DNA of 64,000 bases, from positions 101,578 to 165,577 of the forward strand of contig JXTC01000194.1 of the NCBI GenBank assembly GCA_002914845.1, in the 5' to 3' direction. How positions within the stretch are numbered: position 1 is the stretch's first letter; the number at the start of each line of letters is the position of its first letter. A program made the position numbers and the translations under genes. Shown here in pieces: positions 34,040-46,514 of this stretch. Origin of the DNA: Trema orientale (taxonomy: Eukaryota; Streptophyta; Magnoliopsida; Rosales; Cannabaceae). The notes below the pieces were generated by a model, which was not told where the DNA came from, did not search any database, and saw only the letters and a list, made by a program, of their open reading frames with translations.

Positions 34040-35473
34040 TTAATTTTTGTGGTTTTCCCAAATTTGAGCCACCTCAGCAAGTGATTTGGTAGAGGAGCCT
34101 TCATGACTGAGAGCCAGTTTAGCTGATTCCTTGAGTTGATTCATTCTTTTCCTCATCAACTTTCCTTCCTCTCCTTCCATTAAGACTTTCACATACTCAC
34201 TAATCTCTTCACGGCCCACTATCCCTTTCTCATTCTTCTTCACCCTCAGGCCCACTTTCAGGCCCTCATCCCCAACCAAAACGGCATTCATTTTCTGCTC
34301 AGCATAAAGAGGCCACGTCACCAAGGGGACCCCATAAACGACACTCTCCAAGGTCGAGTTCCACCCACAGTGGGTCAGGAACCCACCAGTCGAGTCATGG
34401 GCCAAGACCCGAACCTGTGGGGCCCATGAGTCCACAACCAGGCCCAAGTCTTTGGTCCTCTCTAGGAACCCTTCGGGAAGATAGTCAAATGGGCTTTTGT
34501 TGCCTTTCAGGGTGAAGAATGCGCCATCTGAGGTTTTGTCGTTTGGGGTCCTAATAACCCAAAGGAATCTTTGACCACTCAATTCGAGTCCTGAGGCTAA
34601 TTCGGTAAACTGCTCTTGAGAGAGGGTCCCGCCACTTCCGAATGAGACAAATATTACCGAAACCTTGGGTTGCTCGTCTAACCACCTCAAACACTCCGGT
34701 TCATCTGACCCGTTACTCAAAATGGTCTGAATTAACGGTCCGACCGGATAAACCGGTGGGTTACCGTGGACTCTTTCGATTAAAGCCTTGAAAGGACCCG
34801 GTTCTATGTCCAAAAAGCTATTGACCAAGATCCCAGAAGCTCGATTATACCGGCTTGTCATGTGAACAAAAGCTTTGTAGGGTTCAGATTTTCGGTCATG
34901 AAGCGGGTTGAAAAGATCATGACCCTGAACCGGGACACATCCGGGTAACTTGATCGGTTCGGGCAACTGGCCGTACTCAGCTGAAGTGATTGCGTCAAGC
35001 TTTGGCAAGTAAAAGAAGAACGACAACACAAGTGCTGTCGTAGGGAAAAAAATGTACGGAGGGATACCAAATTCCTGAGCCACGTCAAAGGCGACTGGAC
35101 CAAAGATGTCTACGACAAGGGCCACAAAACGAGTTGATTCAGTCAAGGCCTTAAGGGTCTGTCGTAGAGCAGGGAGGGAGCGAGTCAAGGTGAGTTCGAT
35201 CCGAGTTTCGATCACAGAGTCCGTGGGGAGGTCGTCGAAGCTAATGGGCGGAAGGAAGAGGGAGGATATGGGTTTGGGGAGGGATTGAAGGAGCTTCTTT
35301 TGGAGTCCTATGGATGACGTTCCGTCGTTTGGAACGATGAAGGTGATGGCAAATTTGTGTTGTACGACAAGTCGTTTGGCGAACTCAATGAGTGGGAAAA
35401 GATGACCCATTCCTGGTGTTGGGACAATGGCTATGTGGGTTAACTCTGGTAAATCCTGTTGGATGTCTCCCAT
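34040..35473 (-). CDS. UGT72B: UDP-glycosyltransferase, UGT72B type
   Basis: A single intact exon of 477 residues, the normal size for family 1 plant UGTs. The N-terminal acceptor domain has HIAIVPTPGMGHLFPLIEFA with the catalytic His (residue 24) and the partner Asp in VVDIFG (122). The 44-residue PSPG box spans about 350-393, from WAPQVRVLAHDSTGGFLTHC to the closing LYAEQ; it contains HCGWNS and ends in Q, typical of UDP-glucose users. The PGMGH start, LPPISFDDLP and VVYGVPLVTWPLYAEQ place it with UGT72B hydroquinone/phenolic glucosyltransferases (arbutin synthase type, Arabidopsis UGT72B1). It likely glucosylates small phenolics, monolignols or xenobiotics in the cytosol. The acceptor cannot be read from sequence. 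UGT72 genes mostly lack introns, as here. A TATA box sits about 105 bp upstream. Confidence 0.93.
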   Translation of the reverse strand: MGDIQQDLPELTHIAIVPTPGMGHLFPLIEFAKRLVVQHKFAITFIVPNDGTSSIGLQKKLLQSLPKPISSLFLPPISFDDLPTDSVIETRIELTLTRSLPALRQTLKALTESTRFVALVVDIFGPVAFDVAQEFGIPPYIFFPTTALVLSFFFYLPKLDAITSAEYGQLPEPIKLPGCVPVQGHDLFNPLHDRKSEPYKAFVHMTSRYNRASGILVNSFLDIEPGPFKALIERVHGNPPVYPVGPLIQTILSNGSDEPECLRWLDEQPKVSVIFVSFGSGGTLSQEQFTELASGLELSGQRFLWVIRTPNDKTSDGAFFTLKGNKSPFDYLPEGFLERTKDLGLVVDSWAPQVRVLAHDSTGGFLTHCGWNSTLESVVYGVPLVTWPLYAEQKMNAVLVGDEGLKVGLRVKKNEKGIVGREEISEYVKVLMEGEEGKLMRKRMNQLKESAKLALSHEGSSTKSLAEVAQIWENHKN

Positions 35474-35576
35474 GGCGTATTTGGTTTTTGAGAATGAGAA
35501 AAAATTGTAATAATTGATAGAGATTTGGATACTTTTTGAGCTTTATGCATGGATAAATCTCTAAGGTATACTTGTG

Positions 35577-35586
35577 TATTTATATA
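35577..35586 (-). promoter_or_regulatory. TATA box of the UGT gene
   Basis: TATATAAATA on the minus strand, about 104 bp upstream of the ATG at 35473, giving a predicted leader of about 75 nt. Confidence 0.6.
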
Positions 35587-37345
35587 GATTGTATAAGTGG
35601 TGTCATGCATGCGTGAGATCTAATACAGCCAAAATTAAAGATCTTTATATTTATTTCCAAGAGTGGCTAGATTTTCATATTGATTTTAATAGAAAGCAAT
35701 TTATGTTATGTTCATATCAGTTGATTCAGATTCTACCACTATATTAATGTTTTTGCCATATTTACCACCGTCATTTATGCTAATACATATCTAAATAGTT
35801 GAAAAACCCGGTAAAGCTTTTAACCTCAGGAATAATCAATTTCGATACATGGAGATTGTGCTACTTTCGGGCAATAAAGTAAAAGAAATATGCTATACGT
35901 AGATTTGTTTCTGAGGGTCCCAACCCCTAATAAATACGGTAGACGCATACGGGTGCTTTTGTCATTTCGTTTGCGGGGATTTAAATAATTAGATGAATCT
36001 ATTACTTTTCTCTACACCTATTTTTAGTACGAGGAGTTTATATTTGCATCACAAGCACTCTTTTTGCTATAAAACTTCTATTACATATTTATCTTTCAAG
36101 TAAAAAACCAAAATATATAATTATATACCCTTTTTATCAAATTTATGATAATAACCACACTCGTGATATTATAATTAAAAATTTTAAATACTTTATTCAG
36201 AAATTTCCTATATTCAAACTTTGTTAAAATTCTTTTGAAACATTTGCTTATCAATGATGAATACTGTCAGAATTCAAATATGTTCAAAAACAATGTATCA
36301 TAATTCTAAAGAGAAAAAGAAAAAGAAGAAGAAGTAAATCATATATTCGCTTGGGATCTAATTTAAAAAACCAAGTGTACAATTCAATACTTCAACGCTT
36401 TTAAACACGAAACTTCGGTCACTATAATGTGTATCTATATACACACACATTTATCCTTTATTGTTTTGGGTTATTTGTGTAGCTTTGTGAGTGTATTTTT
36501 CCGTGATAATCATTATATTGAATTTTTGTTTTCTGTTATTATTGGTTGAAATGAGTTGGATTACTTTGACTTATTTACTTTTATAAAAATAAACTCCCAA
36601 CCTCTCATATATTGATCTATCTCATAATAAACAGTATATGACTTTTTTTAGAAAGCACCACCATCATTGTATAAAAAAAAAAAAAAAAGAAAAGAGAGGG
36701 AAAAAAAGGGCTATCATACTTTATAAACATCAACGGTATATCTGTAATAGAAAATCTTTTTTTTTTTTTTTTAAGAAAGTGCCTTAATATCATTAGGTGT
36801 CAAAATCAATATGTTAATAAAATTGATGGGTGGATATAGAGAGGCCTATTTTAGGAATGATATGAGATGTCAATACTAAAAGATATAGATTTTTATTTTT
36901 TGATGGAGTTAATTTAAATTAGGGATGCCTTTATGCAGTTAGAGGTGCAGATATAGCCCATCTTTTAGTAATTTTTATTATTAAAAAGAAAAAATTGATT
37001 GAAATTACTTTTTGGTACATAATATTTTTTTTCTCTAAAAAAAAGCTCTCACCATCCCTTTCTTTCTTTCTTTTTTTTTTAAAAAAAAAGTTCCTCAAGG
37101 GAATTAAATTAACCACTAGCCAAATTGGCTACAATAATAGTACAAGTTTCTAAAGAAAAATAGAAATATCCCTCAAAGAAAACCAATTTCACTCCAAAGA
37201 ACCAATGAGAGAGTGAGCTATCATATTCTTAATTATAAGAAATATGATTACAACATACCACCTCACACCTACAGAGAAAAAAAAAATAAAAAAAAAAAGA
37301 CTCCAAGTAAAATCTTAGAGTCATCAGGCAAAACTACTTCAAGGC
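35587..37345. other. Intergenic, no gene seen
   Basis: AT-rich upstream flank of the UGT gene, with A/T runs near 36673-36690, 36758-36772 and 37067-37090. No other gene recognised. Confidence 0.5.
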
Positions 37346-37496
37346 TTCCATCAGTAGACGCCACAGTAATTCCGTCTTCACGGTGTTCATCAGTAAATGC
37401 CACCATCTTCATGGTGTTCATCAGTAAATGCCATCATCTTCACGACATCCATTAGTAAACACCAACCTCTTCACGACATCTATCAATGAACACCAC
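37346..37496. repeat. 31-bp tandem repeat
   Basis: Units of TTCATCAGTAAATGCCA... with ...CATCTTCA(C/T)GGTG/GACA ends start at 37386, 37417 and 37448 (31-bp period). A longer diverged first unit (37346) and a partial last unit (37479) flank them. Just downstream, AGATCTAGATTTGG-like phrases recur (about 37531, 37630, 37693, 37725), which suggests an old repeat-rich transposon remnant. Confidence 0.8.
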
Positions 37497-38727
37497 AAAA
37501 AATATTCCAAATCTGACTCTCGAAAACCTTAGATCTAGAAGAACAGTAAAAAAAAATATACATAAAAAAACAACAAAAAAGAACAACCTCTTTGATAACA
37601 AGAAAAAACTAAAATACAACCAAAAAACACCATAGATCTAAATCTGGGTGTACACTAAGAAAAGAAAGAAAATTGAAAACAGCCCAAAACACCACAGATC
37701 TAGATTTGGGAGTATAAAAAATACCATAGATCTAGATTTAGAGGGACAATTACTTTCACAAACAGAATAATTATTTAGAAAAAAACAAAAAATAAAAGAA
37801 AAACTAAAAAAAAAAAAACCCATACCAGGGAGAGGAAAGAGCCCCCTCCTCGGTAGAGGTAGAGGAAGTACCTGCTAATGGAGGAGGAGAATAGGAGCAA
37901 CTTAAAGAGTCAGGAGAAAAATCTGTGAAGAGAAATAGAGTGGATAAATGTTGAGAATTCTGCTTACCATCTCTTTCTAAAACACAGTTCTTTTTGAACC
38001 CTAATTTCTTTTAAGATAAAATTAGTAAGCCCTAATTTACTTGTGGATGATATATGCAATAAAAACCTAATTAAAAATTCAGAATATTGTAATCACAAAA
38101 ATGATATATTTTTTTTCTTCCTCTTCACACTGTACAATCTAGTCAACCACTGTATAATCTAGTCAACTATTAGCATGTAGACTATGAGCTATTTTGCTCT
38201 TTTAAATTCTCAATCTTTTAAGGAATATCATATATTATCAAAATTCTTTATGGATAATCACATGTATAAATCTTCTTTTATTTTTTAGTTCGTCTTTATT
38301 TTGTTTAACTTCTTTTTTTGAATGGTACTGCATAACGTGAAGAAGGTTGATACATATTTTGATGAATAAAAGAAACTATTTTTTAAAAATATAATTATAA
38401 AAGAACTTATCTTCATTCTAATATTTAAATACACCTAAATATTTGGACGAAACCTCGTTAAGAAGAATGAAAGAGACGAAAAGAAGAAAGAGAAGGATAT
38501 GTAATGTAAGAAAGATAGGTAGGAAGAGAAAAGATAAAATCTGATTAAAAGATAATTTAAGAAATATTAGGGTTAGAAAAAATAAAAGTAAAAGTTTAAA
38601 TTTTGACAAATGGTGTGATTTTGGAAATAGTATGTGGAAACTAGATAAAGAGGTGGTAGTAAATCTACCAATAACTAAATTGTCATGTTTAATCTTTTCT
38701 GAGTGTCTAAATATAACATATAGTTCC
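37497..38727. other. Intergenic, repeat-rich, no gene seen
   Basis: Has the recurrent ATAGATCTA(A/G)AT phrases noted above, and a CTGTA(C/T)AATCTAGTCAAC phrase present twice near 38131 and 38150. No protein-like frame. Confidence 0.5.
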
Positions 38728-38933
38728 AGATAATGCTAAATATCCCAACCAGTTTACTAAAATTTTAATACCAACACATATGACAAATGAGTTGTCATTA
38801 TTTAAATAGTAAATGGTTTAAATCTATTTGTGATAAATTTCAATACACCAATTGAATAGCGAGAATTCACTTACTACATGTCTTGGTATAAAATTTTTGG
38901 TAAATTAGGTGGGACACCTAGCGTGTTGGCACT
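38728..38933. mobile_element. Palindromic MITE, family P copy 2
   Basis: Begins AGATAATGCTAAATATCCCA and shares AATACCAACACAT, GAGTTGTCATTATTT and CTTGGTATAAAATTTTTGG with copy 1 at 30440-30641, in the same order. The right end is diverged (GGTGGGACACCTAGCG). Confidence 0.7.
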
Positions 38934-39189
38934 AAAATTTTGATAAACTATAATCCCTCTCGACTAATAAATGGGTTTTTGACTTCAAAGTGATTCGAAT
39001 TATGATCGAATAAACAAGAAATAAAATTTTAGGAAAATTGGCTTGCTTTCTAGCAAACTAATTAATACAAAGAATAAATACATATTTGAATCAATTGTAT
39101 TGGTAATCCAACCTAATTGAAAATTTGTAATCACATATTTTTGTAGTTGTTGGACTATATTTTTTTAATGCAAGCTCCCTCGTGGCTTC

Positions 39190-40028
39190 TAAAGATGCAA
39201 CTCAGGGTCGCAGTCCGTGGGACAGCCCAAGCTCATCCTGCTACAGTGTCAGGACAGGCCGGCCTATCCTGATACTGTAGTGGATCAGTCCGGCCTGTCT
39301 ACTAGTTGTGGCTAGGTTGAGCCTTGATATTGCAGTCTGTGGACCAGCTCGGCCCTATCCACCAAAGTTCACATGATAAGTTGGGCCTGGGCTAGGGCGA
39401 ACCAGCCTGCAATGGGCCAGCCTATTTTGGCCCATCTTATTTTCATTTTTAATTTTTTTTCTAGTTATGTATAATCTTGAACATTTTATACTTTTTTTTC
39501 CTTACTAAGATTTTGTGTTATCCTACTAGGTTTTCCTTGTAAGGTTTTTAATGAGGCAGTTATAAATAATATTTTTATTAATGGCATATTTAAGTATTTA
39601 GTTCTATCCATATTATTTATTCTAGTATTAGTAAATATTCTTTTATTGTTTATATTAATAAATACTCAAATTAATTTGTAATTGTATATAAATTATTTAG
39701 GAATTCATAAAAAAAATAGTTTTAAACAAAATATTTTCTTTTTTGGCCTTTTTTTTTTTTCCTTTTTGGAAATAGAATAGGCCGACCTACAATAGGTTAG
39801 AATGGGTTGGCCCATAGTAGACTATTATAGGTCTGTCTATCGTGGCTGGGCCATTCCACCCCACATATAGGGTAATTTTGGAGATGGATTGGGCCGCTTT
39901 TTTTCTTAGGTAGACCGGCCCAACTGGGCCCACGAAAACGATAGACTGGGCCAACCTAGCCCTCACCCTATCATGGACCTGCTGAAAATGGGTCGAGCCA
40001 GATTAAGAAGCTCAGAGTTACATCTCTA
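39190..40028. mobile_element. Non-autonomous hAT-like transposon with perfect 8-bp TSD
   Basis: Terminal inverted repeats are TAAAGATGCAACTCAGGG (left) and, inward from the right, TAGAGATGTAACTCTGAG, 14 of 18 matching and close to the hAT end consensus (T/CAGNGATGNAA). The 8 bases GTGGCTTC stand on both sides (39182-39189 and 40029-40036), the target-site size made by hAT transposases. The body is unusual. The outer thirds are rich in GGCC/GGGCC words, including a hairpin at 39241-39280, and the middle is AT-rich. There is no transposase frame, so it would need a transposase supplied elsewhere. Confidence 0.85.
39241..39280. other. Hairpin with GGCC palindrome loop inside the hAT-like element
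   Basis: CTACAGTGTCAGGA pairs with TCCTGATACTGTAG (13 of 14). The 12-base loop contains the palindrome AGGCCGGCCT. Confidence 0.75.
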
Positions 40029-40036
40029 GTGGCTTC

Positions 40037-41769
40037 TCGTATTCCATCATCAACTCATCGTTGGAGGGACGACTATTGGCCACATGCTCAAAGAGAATGA
40101 ATATCTAAAATGAGAATAGCTACTTCTACTATGGAAATTTGTTTCACATTTGCTCGTTTTGGATTTGTTATGTCAACCATGTCATGTCAACTTTACCATG
40201 TTAGTTCTACTTAGTCGACTCTGTCAAACCTAACATGGCAGACTCGAAGCAAATTTCTATAAATAAAAGTAATCATTCACATTTTAGCCATTCTTTCTCC
40301 AGTCACTTAACTGACTTAAGCATTAGAAGTATCCTGCAAGTGACCATCACCTATCTCTCCAATGATAGAAGAGTATGAGGAAGAATCGAGAAAAAACTTG
40401 TTATCAAAAACTATCATGAAATGTTATTTGCATTTAAATATTAGTATTATTCATAAATTAATCATATATGGGTTTTACTGTTCTATATATGAGTTTTTGG
40501 ACAGAATACAGTTATTTTTGACCAGTTATAATTAAAATGACTAGTCCTGAAATTTCATCCTAAAATTGATCATAAAAAAATGCCATTTGCCTTGAATTCC
40601 CACTTCAGGAGGCTTATTGTATCCTTTGATCCAATTGAGGACCAATAAAGAAAATATGTCGGCAAGGAAAGAAAAGAAAGTACGATATGCACAACTGGAA
40701 TCTCATTAATGAAGAAGATAAATAATTTGTTATTAGTATTTTTACTATGGGTAGTAGGAAATAGGAATGCAATAGCGGTATATACCACTTGTACAGACTT
40801 TTTTTAGGCATTCAAAACGAATTCATATTTACCAAAAAAAAAAAAAAAAACGATGTCATCTTGATTGAAAACTACAGGACATTATACCAAACCGTTATTT
40901 TCATTTTTTTTCCTTTGAGGGGCGTTATTTTCATATTCGTAATTAAAATTTTGTACAATCTTTTTGGAGTCCTGGAGATATGTTTTTTACACAAACTTTA
41001 TCCCTTTTTCTTAAGAAAATAAAATAAAATTATACTCTTGGTGTGCATAAAATATTAATTTTTCACGTAAAATCTTTTTAGTTCAGCATGCACAACTCTA
41101 CATATCCCCGTAATACATTCTGAAAGTTTTCGCAAGTCTTCTTTCATGAGAGAAATAATAGACTTTATTATTGTACAAAATAGACAAATAAAGAAATTTC
41201 AATAATAAAATTTAAACTCATATCCAGTTAAATAGGGGGAAAAAAAATTTGTACCATGTAGTCTTCATTAGATAAGTTCTATTCCTAATTTCCTATTTCT
41301 ATTGTTTTTTTTTTTTTTTTTTTGAAAACTAGTTCTAGTCCTATTTAGTATTAAGTATTAACGGTAAAGCTTCTATATACTTATACAAGTAAATTTGCAC
41401 ATAAAGTTAAATTAATAAATTGGCCTGTATATGTATTGACTATATACTATAATTAATAATTCCAAACTTATGATATTGCCAAATTGTCAAGGTAGTATGA
41501 TGAACTATGAAGTGAACTTATCAACATGACATTATTGACCCAAAAATAAAACAAAAAACAAAAAAAAAAAACAAAAAAATAGACAGAGAAAATATTCTAA
41601 AACATTAAAATATAGACAAGAGAGAGTCTTACACACTATCCTATACACGGAACATATATTTTTATGACCACCTATTTATCGATTAATACGAAATTAACCA
41701 AAAATTCTATATCAACGTGATGATCTATGATCAGAGTAAGCTAATTAACTACAGCCGTTGGATCAATGG
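40037..41769. other. Intergenic, no gene seen
   Basis: AT-rich with long A or T runs (40837-40850, 41307-41323, 41551-41578). The last few hundred bases are probably the 3' flank of the next minus-strand gene. Confidence 0.5.
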
Positions 41770-42249
41770 TCAAGCACACGAAATACCGATTGAAGATGCC
41801 GCGAACCGCTCCGACCCGGTCCTCCCAACTAACGATCCAATCTCCGGCGAAAATCCCCCGAAATCAATCTCCGGTACCTCTGGAATCGTCGTTAGGGCGC
41901 CGGACTTGTCGTAGACTAGGAGAAAACCGTCCTTGGACTGCTCCTGAACTCGGAAAACCGGTTTCGGCCGGAAAACCGATCGGAGAAGCTTGTTCAGCGA
42001 CCGGGATATCTTCGACGACTTCTTCGCCGGCGCCGGCGCCGGAGGAGGCCGGGGGAGAGCTCGGCGGTCCTGCAAGTGAGGCATCGAGAAGCTTCTGGAG
42101 CTGGAAGAAATGGCGGAATCGAGCTGGCGTTTGAACGAGTTGAGCTCGAAGGAATCGTAGAGTGTGCTCCCGCAATCCCAAACCAGACTCTTGTTCGCCG
42201 CCTTGCTCTGATCCGACTGGTTCTCGTTGCGTTCCTTCGATTTCTCCAT
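41770..42249 (-). CDS. Plant-specific protein of unknown function, 159 aa
   Basis: One GC-rich exon, clearly different from its AT-rich surroundings, which supports real coding use; start ATG at 42249. The N-terminus is charged (MEKSKERNENQSDQSK). Next comes KSLVWDCGSTLYDSFELNSF, a segment I recognise from uncharacterised short plant proteins but cannot name. A Ser-rich stretch with RSFSMPHL, a Pro/Ala tract (PRPPPAPAPAKK) and a basic helix-like SRSLNKLLRSVFRPK follow. No signal peptide or membrane span is seen. The Ser-rich and basic parts could be phosphorylated or bind membranes, which is inference. Competing frames on both strands are shadows of this GC-rich exon. Confidence 0.8.
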   Translation of the reverse strand: MEKSKERNENQSDQSKAANKSLVWDCGSTLYDSFELNSFKRQLDSAISSSSRSFSMPHLQDRRALPRPPPAPAPAKKSSKISRSLNKLLRSVFRPKPVFRVQEQSKDGFLLVYDKSGALTTIPEVPEIDFGGFSPEIGSLVGRTGSERFAASSIGISCA

Positions 42250-44020
42250 AAGAGGAAATTTCTTTCTGCTGTTTGGTTCCCGAGAAAGACGAAGAGAAAA
42301 TTTTAGAGAGAAAGAGAGAGAGAGAGAATGAGGATTTGGGCGTGAAATTGCGAAGGTTTTTCAGCTTTTTGAATCGGTTGGTGAAGATTGAAACGCGTTA
42401 GTTATGATCTTAAGACTAAAAAGTTTTTTTTTTCTTTTTTTTTTTTTTTTCAATCACGTCCTTGGCTTCTTGACCATGATTATTATTTTTTTTTTTTGGG
42501 TGTTCTAACTTCCCATATCTTAAGGCTGCATTTAATGAAAATAAAAGATGTATAGTTGGGACTTAGACTATGCTGAGTTATATTTATTTAAATATTGAAA
42601 TGATATATAAAATATACATATGGTTCGGCATTATCTAAAATGATTATAATAAAGCTACTATTCAATCACATTTTCTTCAAGTGTATTAAAAAATAAAGGT
42701 CTTCGGTGACGCGACACATGAGCTGTAACAATGGAGATACCATAAATGGGAATGCTTTACATGTGGCCCATGGATAATTACTAGAATATCAATTCTTAAT
42801 CACCAACTGTAAATCTCCTCCGTTAATTTTTTTTTTTTCAACATATTACGCACAATTGAGATAGGATATTATTAAAGTTTCATAATTGAGATAAGACTAT
42901 GTTGTTAGCTGGAAATTAGATAGTGACTCTGACTGTTGGTGTTATGTTCTTGTTATTAATTCGTTAGAAATTGAAAGAGGGTAATTGTATTATTTCCCAT
43001 TGACTACGAATCATTAATCCAAGTCTAGAAGATTGTAACTAAATGAAGCAACAGATGTAATGTGATCGTGTGTCAGTGTTCTACAATAAGGCCCATATAA
43101 ATGGACGTTTGTGATTGATCAAACACGTTTACACTGCACAATTCAAAGATTATTTACTTTAAACATATTAAAGACAGAAAGTATATTCGACTACGTATAA
43201 TCAGTAAGAGACCGAATAACTGGTTATAATTAATAAATTGAATCACACACAGTTCAATCTTAATTATAATTGTTAATTCAAATTGATATATTATGTGATA
43301 TTGAATATCATAGATATTCCATAAGATTACTTTATCAATATAGTAAAATTAAACGGTTACACATGTATTCTTAGGGTTAAAAGAGAAACTCACGAATATA
43401 TATAACTCAGACTGATATACCATATGATGTTGGGTATTATATGTGGTGAGGTTAAAGAAAAACTCACGGCCCACCTAAATTATAACTATTAATCCAGATT
43501 GATATACTATATGGTGTCAGGTATCATATGATGTCCTAAGTAATAATATAGCAAAATTATACCATTGTATGTGTGTCTAGTCAATTAATTTGGGGTTAAA
43601 GAGAAACAAAAAAGGATAACAATGACTCGAGAGGAAGTTTACGGTTTAGGTACTGCCTGCAAATTTGTTAGTTATAATCAAAATCATGAAAAAAAAAAAC
43701 AAATAGGATCTTAACTTGATAGTGATCGGACATTACATGGCTATGAATTCGTTTTATATGGATGGATTCTACATTGGTGTGGAAAAGCTTGATGAGTAGG
43801 GCATCAGCATTTAGTTTAAGGACCCAGAAACTTAATGAAATATTTAAATTTTTAATAGATATGTATCCCTTTCTTTCTCTCTGACCCTACATATACGGAT
43901 AAATTAAAAAGAGATATCTTGAAGCAACATATAAATCAATAAATATAAAAATAGTTGATGAAAATCACTTTTGGGACGTGGTTATGCAAATTAAGGTTAT
44001 GATCTGCTATGTGAGAGAGA
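42250..44020. other. 5' flank of the 159-aa gene and intergenic DNA
   Basis: A GA-rich stretch (42304-42329) in the likely leader is followed by T runs. At 43270-43560 the phrase GATATA(C/T)(C/T)ATATG(A/G)TGT(T/C)... recurs three times, each associated with ACTCAC or similar, a diverged low-order repeat. No gene seen. Confidence 0.5.
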
Positions 44021-44134
44021 GAGAGATCATTGCTTACATTATTTGTATATCTTTATTATTTCTGTCTGTATTTTTACGAGAGATCATTGCTTACATTATT
44101 TGTATATCTTTATTATTTCTATCTGTATATTTAC
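44021..44134. repeat. 57-bp tandem duplication
   Basis: Copies start GAGAGATCATTGCTTACATT at 44021 and 44078 and differ at only a few positions. Intergenic. Confidence 0.9.
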
Positions 44135-46110
44135 GATAACATAAGCCCCTATTGTTTATGTCCTGTATAGTTTTAGAAGCATTATGATCACAAAACATTA
44201 GTGGTCACCAAGTCTTAATATTTTATTAATTAACTTGATTATGAGCCCACTGCTCACCTCAAATTCGGGGATTCTTTATAGCAGGACACGCAGTCAAAAA
44301 GTGGATTGCAAAGTTTAACTATATTTGTTGGTATGTTACTATGTTACATTCGATATGATGAACATGACTAATAATTAGGCTCTATAATATAGCTTGGTAA
44401 ATAGAACTAAAATATAACAACTTTGTGTATCTTCATGACATTTCTTTTTAATCTAATACATAATTTCCTATGTATCACGAAATACTATGTTGTTAGAAAC
44501 TTTTGGATCATGAATATAAGTGGCCATGAGTGTGTATTATTATTATTGGTGATTTCAACTATGGTTTATTTATTTATTTATTTTTCTTTCTTTCTAGGTT
44601 TGACTTTGAGCCTTAGTTTACTCGGTTCCCTATTATTGATATCAGACCGGTCCGTTCTCTTAATATACATAGACCACTAGTAGTCTTTTCACTCACTATG
44701 TGACTCCAGTATCTCATATTATTACGAATCTATATGTTAAGTAGTGAAATATGAGTGTAAAGAGAGTTAAAAATGATAATCACTCCTCTGTATAGAAAGG
44801 CAGTTAATTAGTTAGAAGACCGGAGACAGGATCCACACTTTCCTGTTATGGCCATATGTTCTGTAGATTATGATTGAACTTATTCTATAAATTATCTACT
44901 TTGCTTAGTTAGATTAAAAGGACGGAAAAAAAAAATCAAATCAATTTGTCCAAATTTTAATTGCTGAATGATTTTAATAATAGTATTTTGAGGTATTAGT
45001 CTAATTTTTAAGATTAACCCAAATACATGCTCTAGTCCTAATTAATTATGTGTCTGACATAATTTGGATGAAGCCATAATCAAGATAATTGACACTATGA
45101 CTTAGCAAGCTCTTATCCACTTGGCAAAACCTCATTGGTCAAGGCTTGAAGCATTTACACATCACTCTCCCTTAGCCTACAATTAGGTGGTGTCCTCCAA
45201 TTAAAGCTTAGTATCTCCAATACACCCCTCACTTGTAAGAGTACAATTATTCAGCTCATTTTTCTCTTAATACAAACTCTATTTTTCTCTTAGTTCTCTC
45301 TCTCAACCGTGCTCTCTCATCTTTTTTGGCTACACTATCAACGCCACTATCATCACTTCATATCTTCCTTCAAGTCATGGCTACCTCACCTCCACCTTTC
45401 TCATATTTCATTCAAGATTTGTCCATCAAATCTTTTATTTTACTTTGTTTCATGCATCTTGTTTTATTTCAATTGCATGTATTTAATTTTCCCTTAGATT
45501 CACCCGTGGCCAATTTTTGATCATTTCTATCTCATTTTCATCTCATCTTCTTCACATACATATATATATATATACACATGCATCTTCATCATATATTCAT
45601 GCATTCTTAGACTTGATCAACAAGTTTTTAATATTTGCATAAATACTCATATTTTCATAGGTTTAGTTTGGTACTATTTTTGGTTCTAAGCCCTTTCCTA
45701 GCCTATCTATATCTATTATCTGTGTTCATATCATTTTCTTATTAGCTAATTACTTTTCTATCATTAAATTACTTTTATACCATCTTTTCCTATTTGCATG
45801 TTTCTAACTTGTTTCACAATTTATCTCGCATGCATACTTTAACATTCGCACTTCAATGATCTGTGGATACCGAGCTACTCTCCTCAAACTCTATGCTTGA
45901 TCTGTGACATAAATTCGGGATTTTGTATTCTATTACTATCCCCAATTCTTATTTCATCTATTATTATTATTGTTATTATTTCTGTCATTCTTTTATCTAA
46001 TCTCTCATTGACTACTAGTTGACATTATGATCGGTTTATTCACCTCTGTCAACTAGACCTCTTTATCATTATTACATTATTATATTATTATCATCATCTT
46101 ACGTGAGTAA
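44135..46110. other. Intergenic, possible old retroelement sequence
   Basis: No gene-like frame. A C/T-rich segment at 45240-45540 with TCTCTCTCTC near 45295 and a TA run near 45561 could be an LTR-like leader. There are TTA/ATT microsatellites near 44537 and 45961-45980. Confidence 0.4.
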
Positions 46111-46514
46111 GTTATCATCGCAACTGCCTTTTATGGCAAGGATGCCGTAGGAAGTGTTGTTGCTTATTACAACCGTCTATAGGGACTTCGATACTTAGGA
46201 AGTGTTGTGATAACACTTATGTTTCTATTATTGCGTTATTAATATTATTATTATTATCGTAAGCACGTTATTCATGCAACCACTAATGTGACAAAGACGC
46301 CGTGAGAAGTGTTGTTTTCTACATCGACTACTCATCAGGACTTCGACATGTAGACAATGTTGTGATAACTCTTACACCTGTGCACACTAAACGAGTCATT
46401 TCTACTATCACCAACATGGCAATGGAGCTATGAGAAGTATCGTTTTCAATCTCGACCGCCCACTAGGATTTTGACAAGTGGCACGCATTGTAATAGTCCT
46501 TTTTGTGCGCACCT
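46111..46514. repeat. Three diverged repeats of about 120-145 bp
   Basis: Blocks at about 46111-46230, 46262-46386 and 46396-46514 share the order GCAAC...ATGGCAA..GCCGT.GGAAGTGTTGTT...CGAC(C/T)...AGGACTTCGA...AATGTTGTGATAA. The third is most diverged. I do not recognise a family; they may be subrepeats of a decayed LTR. Confidence 0.6.

Noticed and set aside
41864..42181. Alternative GC-rich frames on both strands over the 159-aa gene
   Set aside because: Shadows of one coding exon. The chosen frame has the ordered composition and the WDCGSTLYDSFEL segment familiar from plant proteins.
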